This document shows, one piece after another, positions 7,692 through 15,228 of a stretch of DNA of 31,703 nucleotides. The translations under genes and the position numbers were made by a program. The stretch is from an uncultured Bacilli bacterium (GTDB lineage Bacteria > Bacillota_I > Bacilli_A > RF39 > UBA660). The stretch is taken from NCBI GenBank assembly GCA_934098555.1, contig CAKOOQ010000012.1:1-31703 (forward strand), written 5' to 3'. Below the pieces are notes generated by a model that saw nothing but the letters and a program-made list of their open reading frames with translations, was not told the origin of the DNA and searched no databases. The stretch's first letter is position 1, and each line of letters begins with the position of its first letter.

Positions 7692-8332
7692 GAAATTCGC
7701 AAAGGGAAAATTATCAAATTATTATGCAGAAAAAAAGACAAAAAGAGGGTCTTTATAAAGCTATGATAAGTGGGGGTCTTATTGTTTTTGTAATGGGTTT
7801 ATTACTTTTCTGTAAAGTAGAAAAAAATTGCTTCGTGGATAAAATTATTTGGAATGAGGGAGGCGTGCCTTTAGAAAATACAGGAATGATAGATACAAGC
7901 ACCCGTTTTGAAGAATCTTTAAGTGAAGAAGAAATCAAAGAATTTAATCGCTTATTGTATAATTATAGAAGCAAGTCAGAAGGTTTTATAAAAGGACAGG
8001 TGATAGATACTTTAAAACCACAAATGAAAATTTATCAACTTATTAATAATGGTTTTTTTAACTTTATTGAATTAAGTATTACCATTTCTAGTGAAGAACT
8101 GGAGGGTACATCTCTTGGTTGTCTGACCTTTGATTTTAATATCGCTTCTTCGGTTAATAAAGAATCTTCTTTCGTAAATAATCATCCCCTTATCCTAACG
8201 AAAGGTTACACTAAAACGGGTAGTGAGATTTATTACCAAGCTAAATTTAATTATCAAGATTGGTGGTATATTATAACTTCTAAAGACGAAGAAAAAACAC
8301 TTTCCGTTGTGAAAAGTATTTTAGAAAATTAA
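7688..8332 (+). CDS. Single-pass membrane protein, candidate anti-sigma factor
   Basis: The 214-residue product has a basic cytoplasmic N-terminus of about 23 residues, one membrane helix (about 25-43, MISGGLIVFVMGLLLFC) and an outer domain of about 170 residues. I find no known domain. The 4-nt overlap with the sigma factor, the topology and the position are those expected for an anti-sigma factor that senses an envelope signal. The cytoplasmic part is short and lacks a zinc anti-sigma motif (HxxxCxxC), so if it binds sigma it does so in another way. It ends exactly where the convergent carboxypeptidase gene ends. Confidence 0.6.
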   Translation: MRNSQRENYQIIMQKKRQKEGLYKAMISGGLIVFVMGLLLFCKVEKNCFVDKIIWNEGGVPLENTGMIDTSTRFEESLSEEEIKEFNRLLYNYRSKSEGFIKGQVIDTLKPQMKIYQLINNGFFNFIELSITISSEELEGTSLGCLTFDFNIASSVNKESSFVNNHPLILTKGYTKTGSEIYYQAKFNYQDWWYIITSKDEEKTLSVVKSILEN

Positions 8333-9301
8333 TTATTTTTCAACATAAAAGGCATAATATTCATCAAAAGTAATATTTTCCTCATGTATTATTTTGGCTA
8401 CATCTTCGCCAACGTAACGCCAGTGCCATGATTCGGGGCTATAACCGGTTAAATACGTTTTACCCTCTGGATATCTTTCAATAAAGCCATATTTGTAAGC
8501 ATTTTCTTTCAACCATTCATAAGCTTTACTTTCCTTAAAACTGTCGGCTAAAGGTTCTGTTTTACTCGTCATATCAACAACTAAACCCGTTTGATGTTCG
8601 GAGTGACCAGGACGGGCGGCCGTTTCATCGGCTTTTCTTTCACCTTGGGTATTAACTCGGTAATCATAAATATCTTTTTGATCTTCATAATTACGGTAAC
8701 TAGAAGTCACCATCAAGTAATATCCTTCTTTATTTGCTGCCTCCCAAAGCTCTAGAAATTTGTCATAGGCATAACCGATTAATTTGTTTTCTCCTTCATT
8801 TCCGTAGGCATAGGAAAGAGAAATATTTTTTAAATCTTCCGGTACATAGGTTTCACTTAAAGCATAAAACATATTTACAAACAATTTTTCTTGTAAGGAT
8901 TCATCCGTCTTTAAATCAAGTTGATACCATTTATGATTTGCATGAACATTCACTAAAGAAATGACTTTGGCATAATCTTTTTCACCATTTTTTAAGATGT
9001 ATTCTTGATAGGTATCTAAGTTTTTTTCTAAGAAATATTTTTGCTGTAAAAGGTTTAAAACATCCTCATTTTTATTTTCTTCGATTAATTTCTTTTGGTT
9101 TTCTTCATTTAACTTTGTAAAAATAAGAGAAGTTTCCTCTAAGCTATAACCTTTTGTAAGAAGTTTGTACTCAGTCGTTTGTTTATATTTATACTCTTCA
9201 TAATAGTTATAAGAAAGAAGACCTAGGACGATGAAAAAGACAAGTATGGCAAGAAAATAATAAACTTTTTTCCTTAATTTAAGACGTTTTTTCTTCTTCA
9301 T
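8333..9301 (-). CDS. VanY-type D-alanyl-D-alanine carboxypeptidase (M15B)
   Basis: The 322-residue product starts at 9301 on the minus strand, directly after a GAGGTG ribosome site; the frame runs 23 residues further upstream without one. A basic end and one anchor helix (about 14-31) place the enzyme outside the membrane. The C-terminal half has the M15B zinc site: GHSEHQTGLVVD (His and Asp ligands) and ESWHWRYVG (general base Glu and third His). VSSYR-type residues (VTSSYRNYEDQ) complete the pocket. It trims the terminal D-Ala from stem peptides. Its stop codon abuts that of the sigma/anti-sigma operon with no spacer, so the two transcripts must overlap. The central helical region (about 40-110) is unassigned. 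Confidence 0.88.
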   Translation of the reverse strand: MKKKKRLKLRKKVYYFLAILVFFIVLGLLSYNYYEEYKYKQTTEYKLLTKGYSLEETSLIFTKLNEENQKKLIEENKNEDVLNLLQQKYFLEKNLDTYQEYILKNGEKDYAKVISLVNVHANHKWYQLDLKTDESLQEKLFVNMFYALSETYVPEDLKNISLSYAYGNEGENKLIGYAYDKFLELWEAANKEGYYLMVTSSYRNYEDQKDIYDYRVNTQGERKADETAARPGHSEHQTGLVVDMTSKTEPLADSFKESKAYEWLKENAYKYGFIERYPEGKTYLTGYSPESWHWRYVGEDVAKIIHEENITFDEYYAFYVEK

Positions 9302-9326
9302 TTTAAGCACCTCAATTCTAGCTTTA

Positions 9327-9332
9327 TTATAA
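9327..9332 (-). promoter_or_regulatory. Possible -10 box of the carboxypeptidase gene
   Basis: The minus strand reads TATAAT here, 26 nt before the start codon. No good -35 is visible at 16-18 nt. Confidence 0.4.
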
Positions 9333-9402
9333 CAATTTTCCTTGCTATTTTCCATCTTTTGTTGTACCATTTAGGTAAGAGTAGTAAAGGATAGGTGGTA
9401 CG

Positions 9403-9771
9403 ATGAACGAAAAAGGAAAAGAAGTATTAGAAAAGTGTCCAAATTTTAATCGCATTGTAAACTTTGACTATGCGAAAGATGACCAAATCACAGCAAAATT
9501 GATAACGGTTTACCGTGACTATATATTTAAAGTAAATTTAGATGATGAGAAAGAAACCAAGAGTATCACTGATATTGATTACGTTCTTGGAAGATATATT
9601 GATGATTATCAATTTAGAAGAGAACTACGATGTGAAATTGTTCACGTCAAAATAAAAAAAGGCTTAACTTTTTTTGAAAGTTTAAAAGCCATCGTGTATA
9701 GTATCTTACATATTTTTGATAATTATTTAGAAAATTCGACGCGGAGAATATCCATAGCTAGGTGGATTTAG
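9403..9771 (+). CDS. Unknown 122-residue protein
   Basis: I do not recognise this protein. ATG 9403 follows GGATAGGTGG. It is soluble, mixed alpha/beta in appearance, with no signal peptide or membrane segment; the C-terminal third has a hydrophobic helix (FFESLKAIVYSILHIFDNYL). It lies divergently from the carboxypeptidase gene across about 100 nt. GTACCA (9364-9369) and TGGTAC (9396-9401) form an inverted repeat around the leader, overlapping the ribosome site. Confidence 0.6.
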   Translation: MNEKGKEVLEKCPNFNRIVNFDYAKDDQITAKLITVYRDYIFKVNLDDEKETKSITDIDYVLGRYIDDYQFRRELRCEIVHVKIKKGLTFFESLKAIVYSILHIFDNYLENSTRRISIARWI

Positions 9772-9773
9772 GC

Positions 9774-9802
9774 TTGTTTTAACGCATTTTCTTTGGTATA
9801 AT
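9774..9802 (+). promoter_or_regulatory. Promoter of the 38-codon gene
   Basis: TTGTTT (9774-9779), 17 nt, then TATAAT (9797-9802); the start codon is 20 nt downstream with a CGGAGGT ribosome site. Confidence 0.75.
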
Positions 9803-9822
9803 CTCTTTGTCGGAGGTAGCAT

Positions 9823-9939
9823 ATGAAAGTTTACAAGAAAAATTTACCAGATGGTATTAAAAAAATGTTTGCTTTAGAAAAAGGCGTAAAAGTTAAATAT
9901 TTAAATAAAAAATACTATGACAAGAAAAAAACAAAATAG
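9823..9939 (+). CDS. Small basic protein, 38 residues
   Basis: This ORF was found by eye. It has a well-spaced promoter, a strong ribosome site (GGAGGT, 9812-9817) and an ATG at 9823, which together support a real gene. The product (start MKVYKKNLPDGIKKMF, end YYDKKKTK) is about one-third lysine and has no membrane segment, so it may bind nucleic acid or ribosomes. I do not know the family. It ends just before the tRNA-Met promoter. Confidence 0.65.
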   Translation: MKVYKKNLPDGIKKMFALEKGVKVKYLNKKYYDKKKTK

Positions 9940-9942
9940 TAC

Positions 9943-9971
9943 TTGCATGACAGATAATATTTTGTTATAAT
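9943..9971 (+). promoter_or_regulatory. Promoter of tRNA-Met
   Basis: TTGCAT (9943-9948), 17 nt, then TATAAT (9966-9971), 14 nt before the tRNA. Confidence 0.8.
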
Positions 9972-9985
9972 CATCTTGTTCTTTT

Positions 9986-10062
9986 GGCGGGATAGCTCAG
10001 CTGGCTAGAGCGACCGGTTCATACCCGGTAGGTCGGGAGTTCAAGTCTCTCTCCCGCTACCA
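9986..10062 (+). tRNA. Elongator tRNA-Met (CAT)
   Basis: All four arms fold. The acceptor is GGCGGGA with TCCCGCT (one G-U), the D-stem GCTC/GAGC, the anticodon stem ACCGG/CCGGT with loop TTCATAC, and the T-stem GGGAG/CTCTC with loop TTCAAGT. The 3' CCA is encoded and the discriminator is A. The G1-U72 closure and body fit the elongator form, not initiator tRNA, and the 5' sequence is unlike Ile2 tRNAs that also carry CAT. Its 3' end (ACCA) is the partner expected for the T-box at 27109-27112. Confidence 0.95.
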
Positions 10063-10072
10063 AAAAGATTGT

Positions 10073-10126
10073 AACTTGTTTGTTCAAGTTTGAATGAGTC
10101 ATTATCTAAGGATAATGATTTTTTTA
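10073..10126 (+). terminator. Hairpin and terminator after tRNA-Met
   Basis: A first hairpin (AACTTG 10073-10078 with CAAGTT 10085-10090) is followed by an 8-bp stem (10099-10106 with 10111-10118, loop TAAG) and seven T. Confidence 0.85.
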
Positions 10127-10154
10127 TTATATAGACAAAGAAAGATGTGGTTAA

Positions 10155-12353
10155 ATGCAAAAGATAGAAGGAAAAATAAGAACGGTTATCTTTAGTGGTG
10201 AAACTGGTTTTTTAGTGGCTGTTTTTAAAGTCAAGAAAGTTTATGAGGATAGTTTAAAAGAACTTGTGGGAAAAAGTATTACTATTACGGGTTTAATGGC
10301 TGAGCAAAATGAAGAGGACACTTATATTTTAGAAGGTAGTTATATACGTCATGAACGTTATGGTATGCAGTTTTCTTTTCAAAATTATGAGAAGAAATTA
10401 CCAGAAGGAAAAGATGCCGTGATTGATTTTTTGGCCAGTCCTCTAATTAAAGGCTGTGGTATTAAAACGGCCGAAGAAATTGTTAACACTTTGGGAGAAG
10501 AGGCTTTAAAACTCATTAAAGAAAACAAAGAAAATTTAATGCTGGTTCCCGGTATGACTTTAAAAAAATGCGAAAGTATTTACTTAAGTGTTCTTTCTTA
10601 TTCCGAAGTAGATGATACCATTATTAAATTAAAAAACTTAGGTTTTTCCATGAATGAAGCCACCAAACTTATTAAGCATTATCAAGATAAAACCCTTGTC
10701 TTTGTGGAAGAAAATTTATACTTTTTTAAAGAATTTATTCCTTTTAATAAATTAGATGCCATTTTCCTTAAAAATCATGATGCCTATGATGCTTTAAGAA
10801 TAAAAGAATGTTTAAAAGAAGGAATGGAAAGACAAAGTAGAAGCATCGGGGATGCTTACTATTATTTAGATGAAATTAAAGGGTGTTTAAAAAAAGAATT
10901 TCAAATTATTTTAGACGAAGAAGAACTTTTAAAATATTTAGAAGAACTTAAAAAATCTGGAGATGTCTTTTTTGAAAATGACGCGATTTATTTAAAAAAA
11001 TACTATGACATCGAACTGGATATTGCACATATTTTAAGAAGAATGAGTCGTTACCCTAAAAAAAATATTAAAGGGTTAAAAAACAAATTAACGTATTTAG
11101 AAGACATGCTAGAAGTTAAGTATAATAAAGATCAAGAAACAGCCATTTTAACCGCGCTTGAAAATCCCATTTCCATTATTTCAGGGGGACCTGGAACAGG
11201 GAAAACCACCATTGTAAATGCCATCACCAAGCTTTTTATAGAAGTATATAAATTATCACCTATCGAGGTTACCAGCCAAATAGCTCTTTTAGCTCCGACA
11301 GGAAGGGCAGCAAAAAAGCTTTCTTTAAGCACCCATTTACCAGCCTCGACCATTCATCGCTTTTTAAAATGGAACAAAGATACCAATAATTTTCAAATCA
11401 ATGAATACAATAAAAACTATCAAAAACTTATCATCGTCGATGAAACAAGTATGATTGATGAATATTTATTTGTTTCTTTATTAAAAGGTATTCCGGAATC
11501 TAGTCAAATTGTTTTTGTGGGCGATACATTTCAACTTCCAAGTGTTGGTGCGGGTCTTATTTTAAATGACCTCGTTTCTTCTCATTTATTTTCCTATACC
11601 TCTTTAGATATGATTTATCGGCAAAGTGAAAATTCTTACATTCCTATTTTAGCCAAAGAAATTAAAGAAAAAAACTTAAGTGAAACTTTCCTCGAAAAGA
11701 AAGATGATTATAACTTTCTTTCTTGTGATGCCAAGAACTTAAAAGAAATGATTCGGCAAATTATTTTAAAAAGTCAAGCTAAAGGTTTAAAAGCTGAAGA
11801 TGTTCAAATATTGGCTCCCATGTATAAGGGAGAAAACGGTATTGATAATTTAAACATTTTACTCCAAGAACTTTTTAATCCCAAAAGTGAGACAAAAAAA
11901 GAACTTAAATATTTTGATATGACATACCGCGAACAAGATAAAGTCTTACAACTTATCAATAACCCAGATTGTAATGTTTATAATGGCGATATTGGTTATA
12001 TTAAAGAAATTAGACAAGTAGAAAGTCCTTTTAAACACACCGAAGTAGAAATTGATTTTGATGGGAATAAAGTCATCTATAAAACAGAAGACTTACAAAG
12101 TATTAAACATGCTTACGCTATGACGATTCATAAAAGTCAAGGAAGTGAGTTTCCTCATGTGATTTTACCCGTTACCAAAAATTACTATAAAATGCTTTAT
12201 AATAAACTTATTTATACTGGGGTATCAAGGGCCAAGAAAAGCCTTGTTATCATTGGTGAAAAAGAAGCTTTTATGATGAGTGTTTATAACGATGAAGCCT
12301 CAAATAGAAAAACAGGTTTAAAAGAAAAACTAATGTATATTTTTAAATCTTAA
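10155..12353 (+). CDS. recD2: RecD2-family SF1B DNA helicase
   Basis: The product has 732 residues, normal for RecD2. Order: an N-terminal OB-like region (1-95), tandem helix-hairpin-helix motifs (about 95-200, e.g. IKGCGIKTAEEIV), then the helicase. Walker A is GGPGTGKTT (about 344-352), motif Ia LLAPTGRAAKKL, motif II VDETSMID, motif III FVGDTFQLPSVGAG, motif IV DMIYRQ and motif VI YTGVSRAKKSLVIIG, followed by the SH3-like 2B part. It is a 5'-3' helicase acting in mismatch repair and replication-fork maintenance, independent of RecBC. It is transcribed after the tRNA terminator; the start ATG 10155 has only a weak ribosome site (AAAGATGTGG). Confidence 0.95.
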   Translation: MQKIEGKIRTVIFSGETGFLVAVFKVKKVYEDSLKELVGKSITITGLMAEQNEEDTYILEGSYIRHERYGMQFSFQNYEKKLPEGKDAVIDFLASPLIKGCGIKTAEEIVNTLGEEALKLIKENKENLMLVPGMTLKKCESIYLSVLSYSEVDDTIIKLKNLGFSMNEATKLIKHYQDKTLVFVEENLYFFKEFIPFNKLDAIFLKNHDAYDALRIKECLKEGMERQSRSIGDAYYYLDEIKGCLKKEFQIILDEEELLKYLEELKKSGDVFFENDAIYLKKYYDIELDIAHILRRMSRYPKKNIKGLKNKLTYLEDMLEVKYNKDQETAILTALENPISIISGGPGTGKTTIVNAITKLFIEVYKLSPIEVTSQIALLAPTGRAAKKLSLSTHLPASTIHRFLKWNKDTNNFQINEYNKNYQKLIIVDETSMIDEYLFVSLLKGIPESSQIVFVGDTFQLPSVGAGLILNDLVSSHLFSYTSLDMIYRQSENSYIPILAKEIKEKNLSETFLEKKDDYNFLSCDAKNLKEMIRQIILKSQAKGLKAEDVQILAPMYKGENGIDNLNILLQELFNPKSETKKELKYFDMTYREQDKVLQLINNPDCNVYNGDIGYIKEIRQVESPFKHTEVEIDFDGNKVIYKTEDLQSIKHAYAMTIHKSQGSEFPHVILPVTKNYYKMLYNKLIYTGVSRAKKSLVIIGEKEAFMMSVYNDEASNRKTGLKEKLMYIFKS

Positions 12354-12380
12354 AACCATACTAATTTTGAGGTGAAGAAA

Positions 12381-12548
12381 ATGAAAAATATGTTAACAGG
12401 TGTCTTAATTGGTATGACCGCCGGTATGGGTGTCACAGCTTATTGTCTTTCTAATCCATCAACTGAAAAAAAGGCCAATAAAATGCTTAATAAAGCCATG
12501 GATAATGCCAATATGATGATGGACGATGTAAAAAGAAAAATGCGTTAA
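12381..12548 (+). CDS. Small membrane protein, 55 residues (YtxH-like layout)
   Basis: This ORF was found by eye, 27 nt after recD2, with a GAGGTGA ribosome site. The product starts MKNMLTGVLIGMTAGMGVTA, a glycine-rich single membrane segment, and continues as a charged helix rich in Met, Lys and Asp (NKMLNKAMDNANMMMDDVKR). That layout is typical of short YtxH-like envelope proteins, but the sequence is too short to assign. A strong terminator follows at the stop codon. Confidence 0.75.
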   Translation: MKNMLTGVLIGMTAGMGVTAYCLSNPSTEKKANKMLNKAMDNANMMMDDVKRKMR

Positions 12549-12570
12549 AGGACAAATAAGTCCTTTTTTT
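12547..12570 (+). terminator. Rho-independent terminator
   Basis: AAAGGAC (12547-12553) pairs with GTCCTTT (12560-12566) around a 6-nt loop, followed by a T run. It closes the recD2 unit. Confidence 0.88.
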
Positions 12571-12623
12571 CATATTAGATTTTTCTAAAAAAACGATTCG
12601 TTTCCTCTTTTTAAAATTCTTTC

Positions 12624-12652
12624 TTGATTTACCTAAATAAAACAGATATAAT
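12624..12652 (+). promoter_or_regulatory. Promoter of the variable surface protein gene
   Basis: TTGATT (12624-12629), 17 nt, then TATAAT (12647-12652), 29 nt before the start codon. Confidence 0.75.
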
Positions 12653-12681
12653 TTTAATAGAGTAGAAAAGAGGCTATAAAG

Positions 12682-14319
12682 ATGAAATTGAAATATAAAT
12701 TTGGCCTAGTAACGATAGGTATTTTAATTATCGTAAGTTTATTTTTAGTACAGAGTTATGCACTTTGGTTAACCACATACGAAGGTAATGATAATATTTT
12801 AAGTATCGGTTGTTTTGATGTATCTTTAGAAGAACTTTCAAAACCTATTTCTTTAAATAACACATATCCAATGAGTGATCAAAAAGGTCTTACTCAAACA
12901 CCTTACCAATTTACTATCAAAAATACGTGTAACACAGCTGCAGAATATACCATTACTTTAAATACATTAAAAACGGCAACCATGGATAAAAGTAAGATTA
13001 AGTTTGCTTTTACAACAGGAACTGATGTTCCAACCAGTGGAGTAAACTTAGGTACATATGCCTCTATTTCGTCAAATATAAATACAGATTTAGCTTATTT
13101 ACAAACAGAAAATATTTTAGGAACAAACTTAAATGAATCTATCATCTTACAAAAAGGAACTTTAGAAAATGAAAATGATACCGAAACCTTTAATCTTTAT
13201 TTATGGATAGATAGCACAGCCGGAAATGAAGTACAAGGTCAAAAATTCTTAGCCAGTGTCAATGTCCTTGCTAATGCTGTAACAGTAGAGCCGAAAGCAA
13301 CAGAAACAATAGCCTCATTAGTAAGTGGAGCAGATACTAGTTCAACAGATGTTTATACTGTTCCAAATAAAACAAGTGATACTTGTACCTACACTTTAGC
13401 CTATGATGGCACAAGTGATAACAACTTAAGATATGTTGGAGCAAATCCATGTAACTATGTTAAAATAGATAATGAAATTTGGCGTATTATAGGTGTTATG
13501 AATAATATCGATGATGGCACAGGCAAAAAAGAAAGTAGAATAAAGCTAATAAGAAATGAGTCCATAGGAACATATTCATGGGATACATCCGAATCATCTG
13601 TCAACAAAGGTTATGGTGTCAATGAATGGAGTCAAGCAGATTTAATGAAATTATTAAATCCAGGGTATGAAAGTGAAAGTGTTGGAGGCTCATTGTACTA
13701 CAATGGTGGTTCAGGAAACTGTTATAGCGATTCGGACAATTCAACAACAGCCTGTGATTTTACAAGTAGTGGTTTAAAAACAAATTTAAAGTCATTAATA
13801 GGTGACACCTTATGGAGCACAGGAACAAATGGTTCAAATAGTTATAATTCTGCAAGTCATGTTTTAGCAAGTCATTTTTATAGTTACGAAAGAAGTAGCA
13901 ATACTGGAAAAATATGTACGTCAGGATGGGCTTGTAATGATACGGTAACAAGAACAACGACATGGAATGGCAAAATAGGTTTAATGTATCCGAGTGATTA
14001 CGGTTATGCGACAAGTGGCGGCAGCACAACAAATCGAACAAGTTGCTTGAATACAAATTTATATAACTGGTATAATAGCTCATATAGTGACTGTAAAAAT
14101 AATGATTGGCTTTATAATTCAAGCAATTGGCAATGGACTATTTCTCCGTACGCGTACTCTTCGAATGCTAACTTTGTGTTCGGTGTCTACACCGCTGGCT
14201 TTGTCGTCAACGGCTATGCGTCCAATGCTGGGTTGGTTCGCCCTTCGGTATATCTGATATCGAAAACGTCGATCTTAGGCGGTGAAGGAACGCTTGAAAA
14301 TCCATACGAAATTGGATAG
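12682..14319 (+). CDS. Secreted SipW-type-signal protein with a C-terminal DGR-like variable domain
   Basis: The product has 545 residues from ATG 12682 (ribosome site AAAAGAGG). Residues 1-30 form a signal segment ending in SYALW, like SipW substrates (compare KTYAKY in the gene at 17498). Residues about 35-205 are a TasA/camelysin-like beta domain (FTIKNTCNTAAEYTITL; NLYLWID). Residues about 240-545 form a Cys/Asn/Trp-rich domain (YVKIDNEIWRIIGV) that ends WTISPYAYSS, VRPSVYLIS and GGEGTLENPYEIG, the end seen on C-type-lectin-like variable proteins of DGRs. Base composition shifts sharply at about 14146: the VR part is GC-rich and A-poor while the rest of the gene is AT-rich. Secretion and the domain split are inferred; the variable-region call is strong by layout but needs a template repeat for proof. 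Confidence 0.75.
   Translation: MKLKYKFGLVTIGILIIVSLFLVQSYALWLTTYEGNDNILSIGCFDVSLEELSKPISLNNTYPMSDQKGLTQTPYQFTIKNTCNTAAEYTITLNTLKTATMDKSKIKFAFTTGTDVPTSGVNLGTYASISSNINTDLAYLQTENILGTNLNESIILQKGTLENENDTETFNLYLWIDSTAGNEVQGQKFLASVNVLANAVTVEPKATETIASLVSGADTSSTDVYTVPNKTSDTCTYTLAYDGTSDNNLRYVGANPCNYVKIDNEIWRIIGVMNNIDDGTGKKESRIKLIRNESIGTYSWDTSESSVNKGYGVNEWSQADLMKLLNPGYESESVGGSLYYNGGSGNCYSDSDNSTTACDFTSSGLKTNLKSLIGDTLWSTGTNGSNSYNSASHVLASHFYSYERSSNTGKICTSGWACNDTVTRTTTWNGKIGLMYPSDYGYATSGGSTTNRTSCLNTNLYNWYNSSYSDCKNNDWLYNSSNWQWTISPYAYSSNANFVFGVYTAGFVVNGYASNAGLVRPSVYLISKTSILGGEGTLENPYEIG
14134..14262 (+). other. Putative DGR variable repeat (VR)
   Basis: Residues about 485-525 of the surface protein. Codons here are mostly NNC or NNT with few A (TAC, TTC, GTC, GGC, TCC, AAT, GCT), as expected if AAC/AAT codons of a template had their adenines randomised. 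The following RPSVYL and GGEGT part is the usual constant 3' edge, corresponding to the initiation-of-homing side. No matching template repeat occurs elsewhere in the window. Borders are approximate. Confidence 0.6.
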
Positions 14320-14331
14320 CGGGAATGAGGG

Positions 14332-14364
14332 GGCTCGCCGCTGGGGTTAACGACCAGCCGAGCC
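14332..14364 (+). repeat. GC-rich hairpin or cruciform just 3' of the variable region
   Basis: GGCTCG (14332-14337) pairs with CGAGCC (14359-14364), and GCTGG (14340-14344) with CCAGC (14354-14358); CC at 14338-14339 bulges and the loop is 9 nt. It starts 12 nt after the stop codon and has no T run, so it is not a normal terminator. In the Bordetella phage DGR a hairpin at this relative position is needed for efficient target recognition. Confidence 0.7.
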
Positions 14365-14379
14365 GACGGTGTATTATAT

Positions 14380-14391
14380 GGTGTGTAAATT
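14380..14391 (+). repeat. Left terminal inverted repeat of the IS
   Basis: GGTGTGTAAATT, perfect inverted match to 16526-16537; similarity fades beyond 12 bp. Confidence 0.85.
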
Positions 14392-14443
14392 CTTAAATGA
14401 ATTGCATACCATATTTTTTTATGGAAAAAAAGGAGGAATGAAT

Positions 14444-15214
14444 ATGCAAAACTTAAAATTAATTGATTACACAAAGAAAAGACTTGATGATATGTACGTA
14501 ATGATGTATACCATCAAAAATGATTTAAATATTAAAAAAGGAGATATTATTGAAACCATTGATATTTATACTCTTGTTGGTATTAATAAAAAAGGAATCC
14601 GTCAATTAGTAGGTATTTATCAAGATAGGCCATTAAACAATCGGTATTGGTTAGATATTTTTGAATCACTTAAAACAAGAGGATTAAATACCATATTGTT
14701 TTTAGCAATAGACGATAACAAAAATTTTAAAAGGACTGTTAAAATAGCATTTCCAATGGTAAATTTTGTTGATTCGTTAATTTATATTGCCTCGAAATTT
14801 GATAAATACACTTCAGAAAAAAGTTCTCGAAAAGTTATAAGTAAAATACACAAGTTATATTCACAACCAACAATAAATGAATTTAAAAACGAATTCAATT
14901 CATTCAAAGAGACTTACAATAATATTATCCACCAAAAACTTATAAAAAAATATTTAGATAATGTGGAAGGATATTATAAATACAGTTCAAATGTAAGAAA
15001 TTTGCTTTTTAAACCCTCGGCAAATACAAGAATATATGATAGAATTCGATTATCGTTTAACAGCAGTGAGAACTACATAAATGATTTAAATGAAGTATAT
15101 GAAAAATTAGAAAGTGAAGATAGATTCTTTGGCTTTGTATCATTTAATAAGAAACAATGGACACTAATATTGAATGATTTAATGCTGTTATATCCAAATT
15201 TAGAATTTATCTAA
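14444..15214 (+). CDS. Catalytically degenerate IS256-type transposase paralogue
   Basis: The 256-residue product starts at ATG 14444, 7 nt after AGGAGG; an ATG at 14438 is too close to that site. Residues 22-120 align without gaps to residues 171-270 of the transposase encoded next (IYTLVGINKKG with FYVIIGVNAHG; FESLKTRG with FEDLKRRG). The catalytic Asp173 corresponds to Ile24, Asp239 to Asp90 (kept) and Glu345 to Ser204; the QRCVVH segment is also lost. The N-terminal DNA-binding region is missing. The frame is intact with a strong ribosome site and lies 14 nt before the transposase gene, so it looks like a maintained accessory or regulatory subunit, not decay. That role is inference. Confidence 0.7.
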   Translation: MQNLKLIDYTKKRLDDMYVMMYTIKNDLNIKKGDIIETIDIYTLVGINKKGIRQLVGIYQDRPLNNRYWLDIFESLKTRGLNTILFLAIDDNKNFKRTVKIAFPMVNFVDSLIYIASKFDKYTSEKSSRKVISKIHKLYSQPTINEFKNEFNSFKETYNNIIHQKLIKKYLDNVEGYYKYSSNVRNLLFKPSANTRIYDRIRLSFNSSENYINDLNEVYEKLESEDRFFGFVSFNKKQWTLILNDLMLLYPNLEFI

Positions 15215-15228
15215 TATGAGGTTATACT

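Noticed and set aside
9302..9370. N-terminal extension of the VanY-type protein to 9370
   Set aside because: The extra 23 residues would precede the ribosome site and the normal basic-plus-anchor start, and would cover the promoter region.
13760..14122. 120-codon open frame on the minus strand inside the variable surface gene
   Set aside because: It is a low-complexity shadow (rich in Tyr, His, Leu) of the Ser/Asn/Tyr-rich coding strand and has no ribosome site.
14214..14474. Minus-strand open frame across the variable region, hairpin and IS end
   Set aside because: It crosses an IS junction and a hairpin and shows no start signal; the IS insertion alone makes a real gene unlikely.
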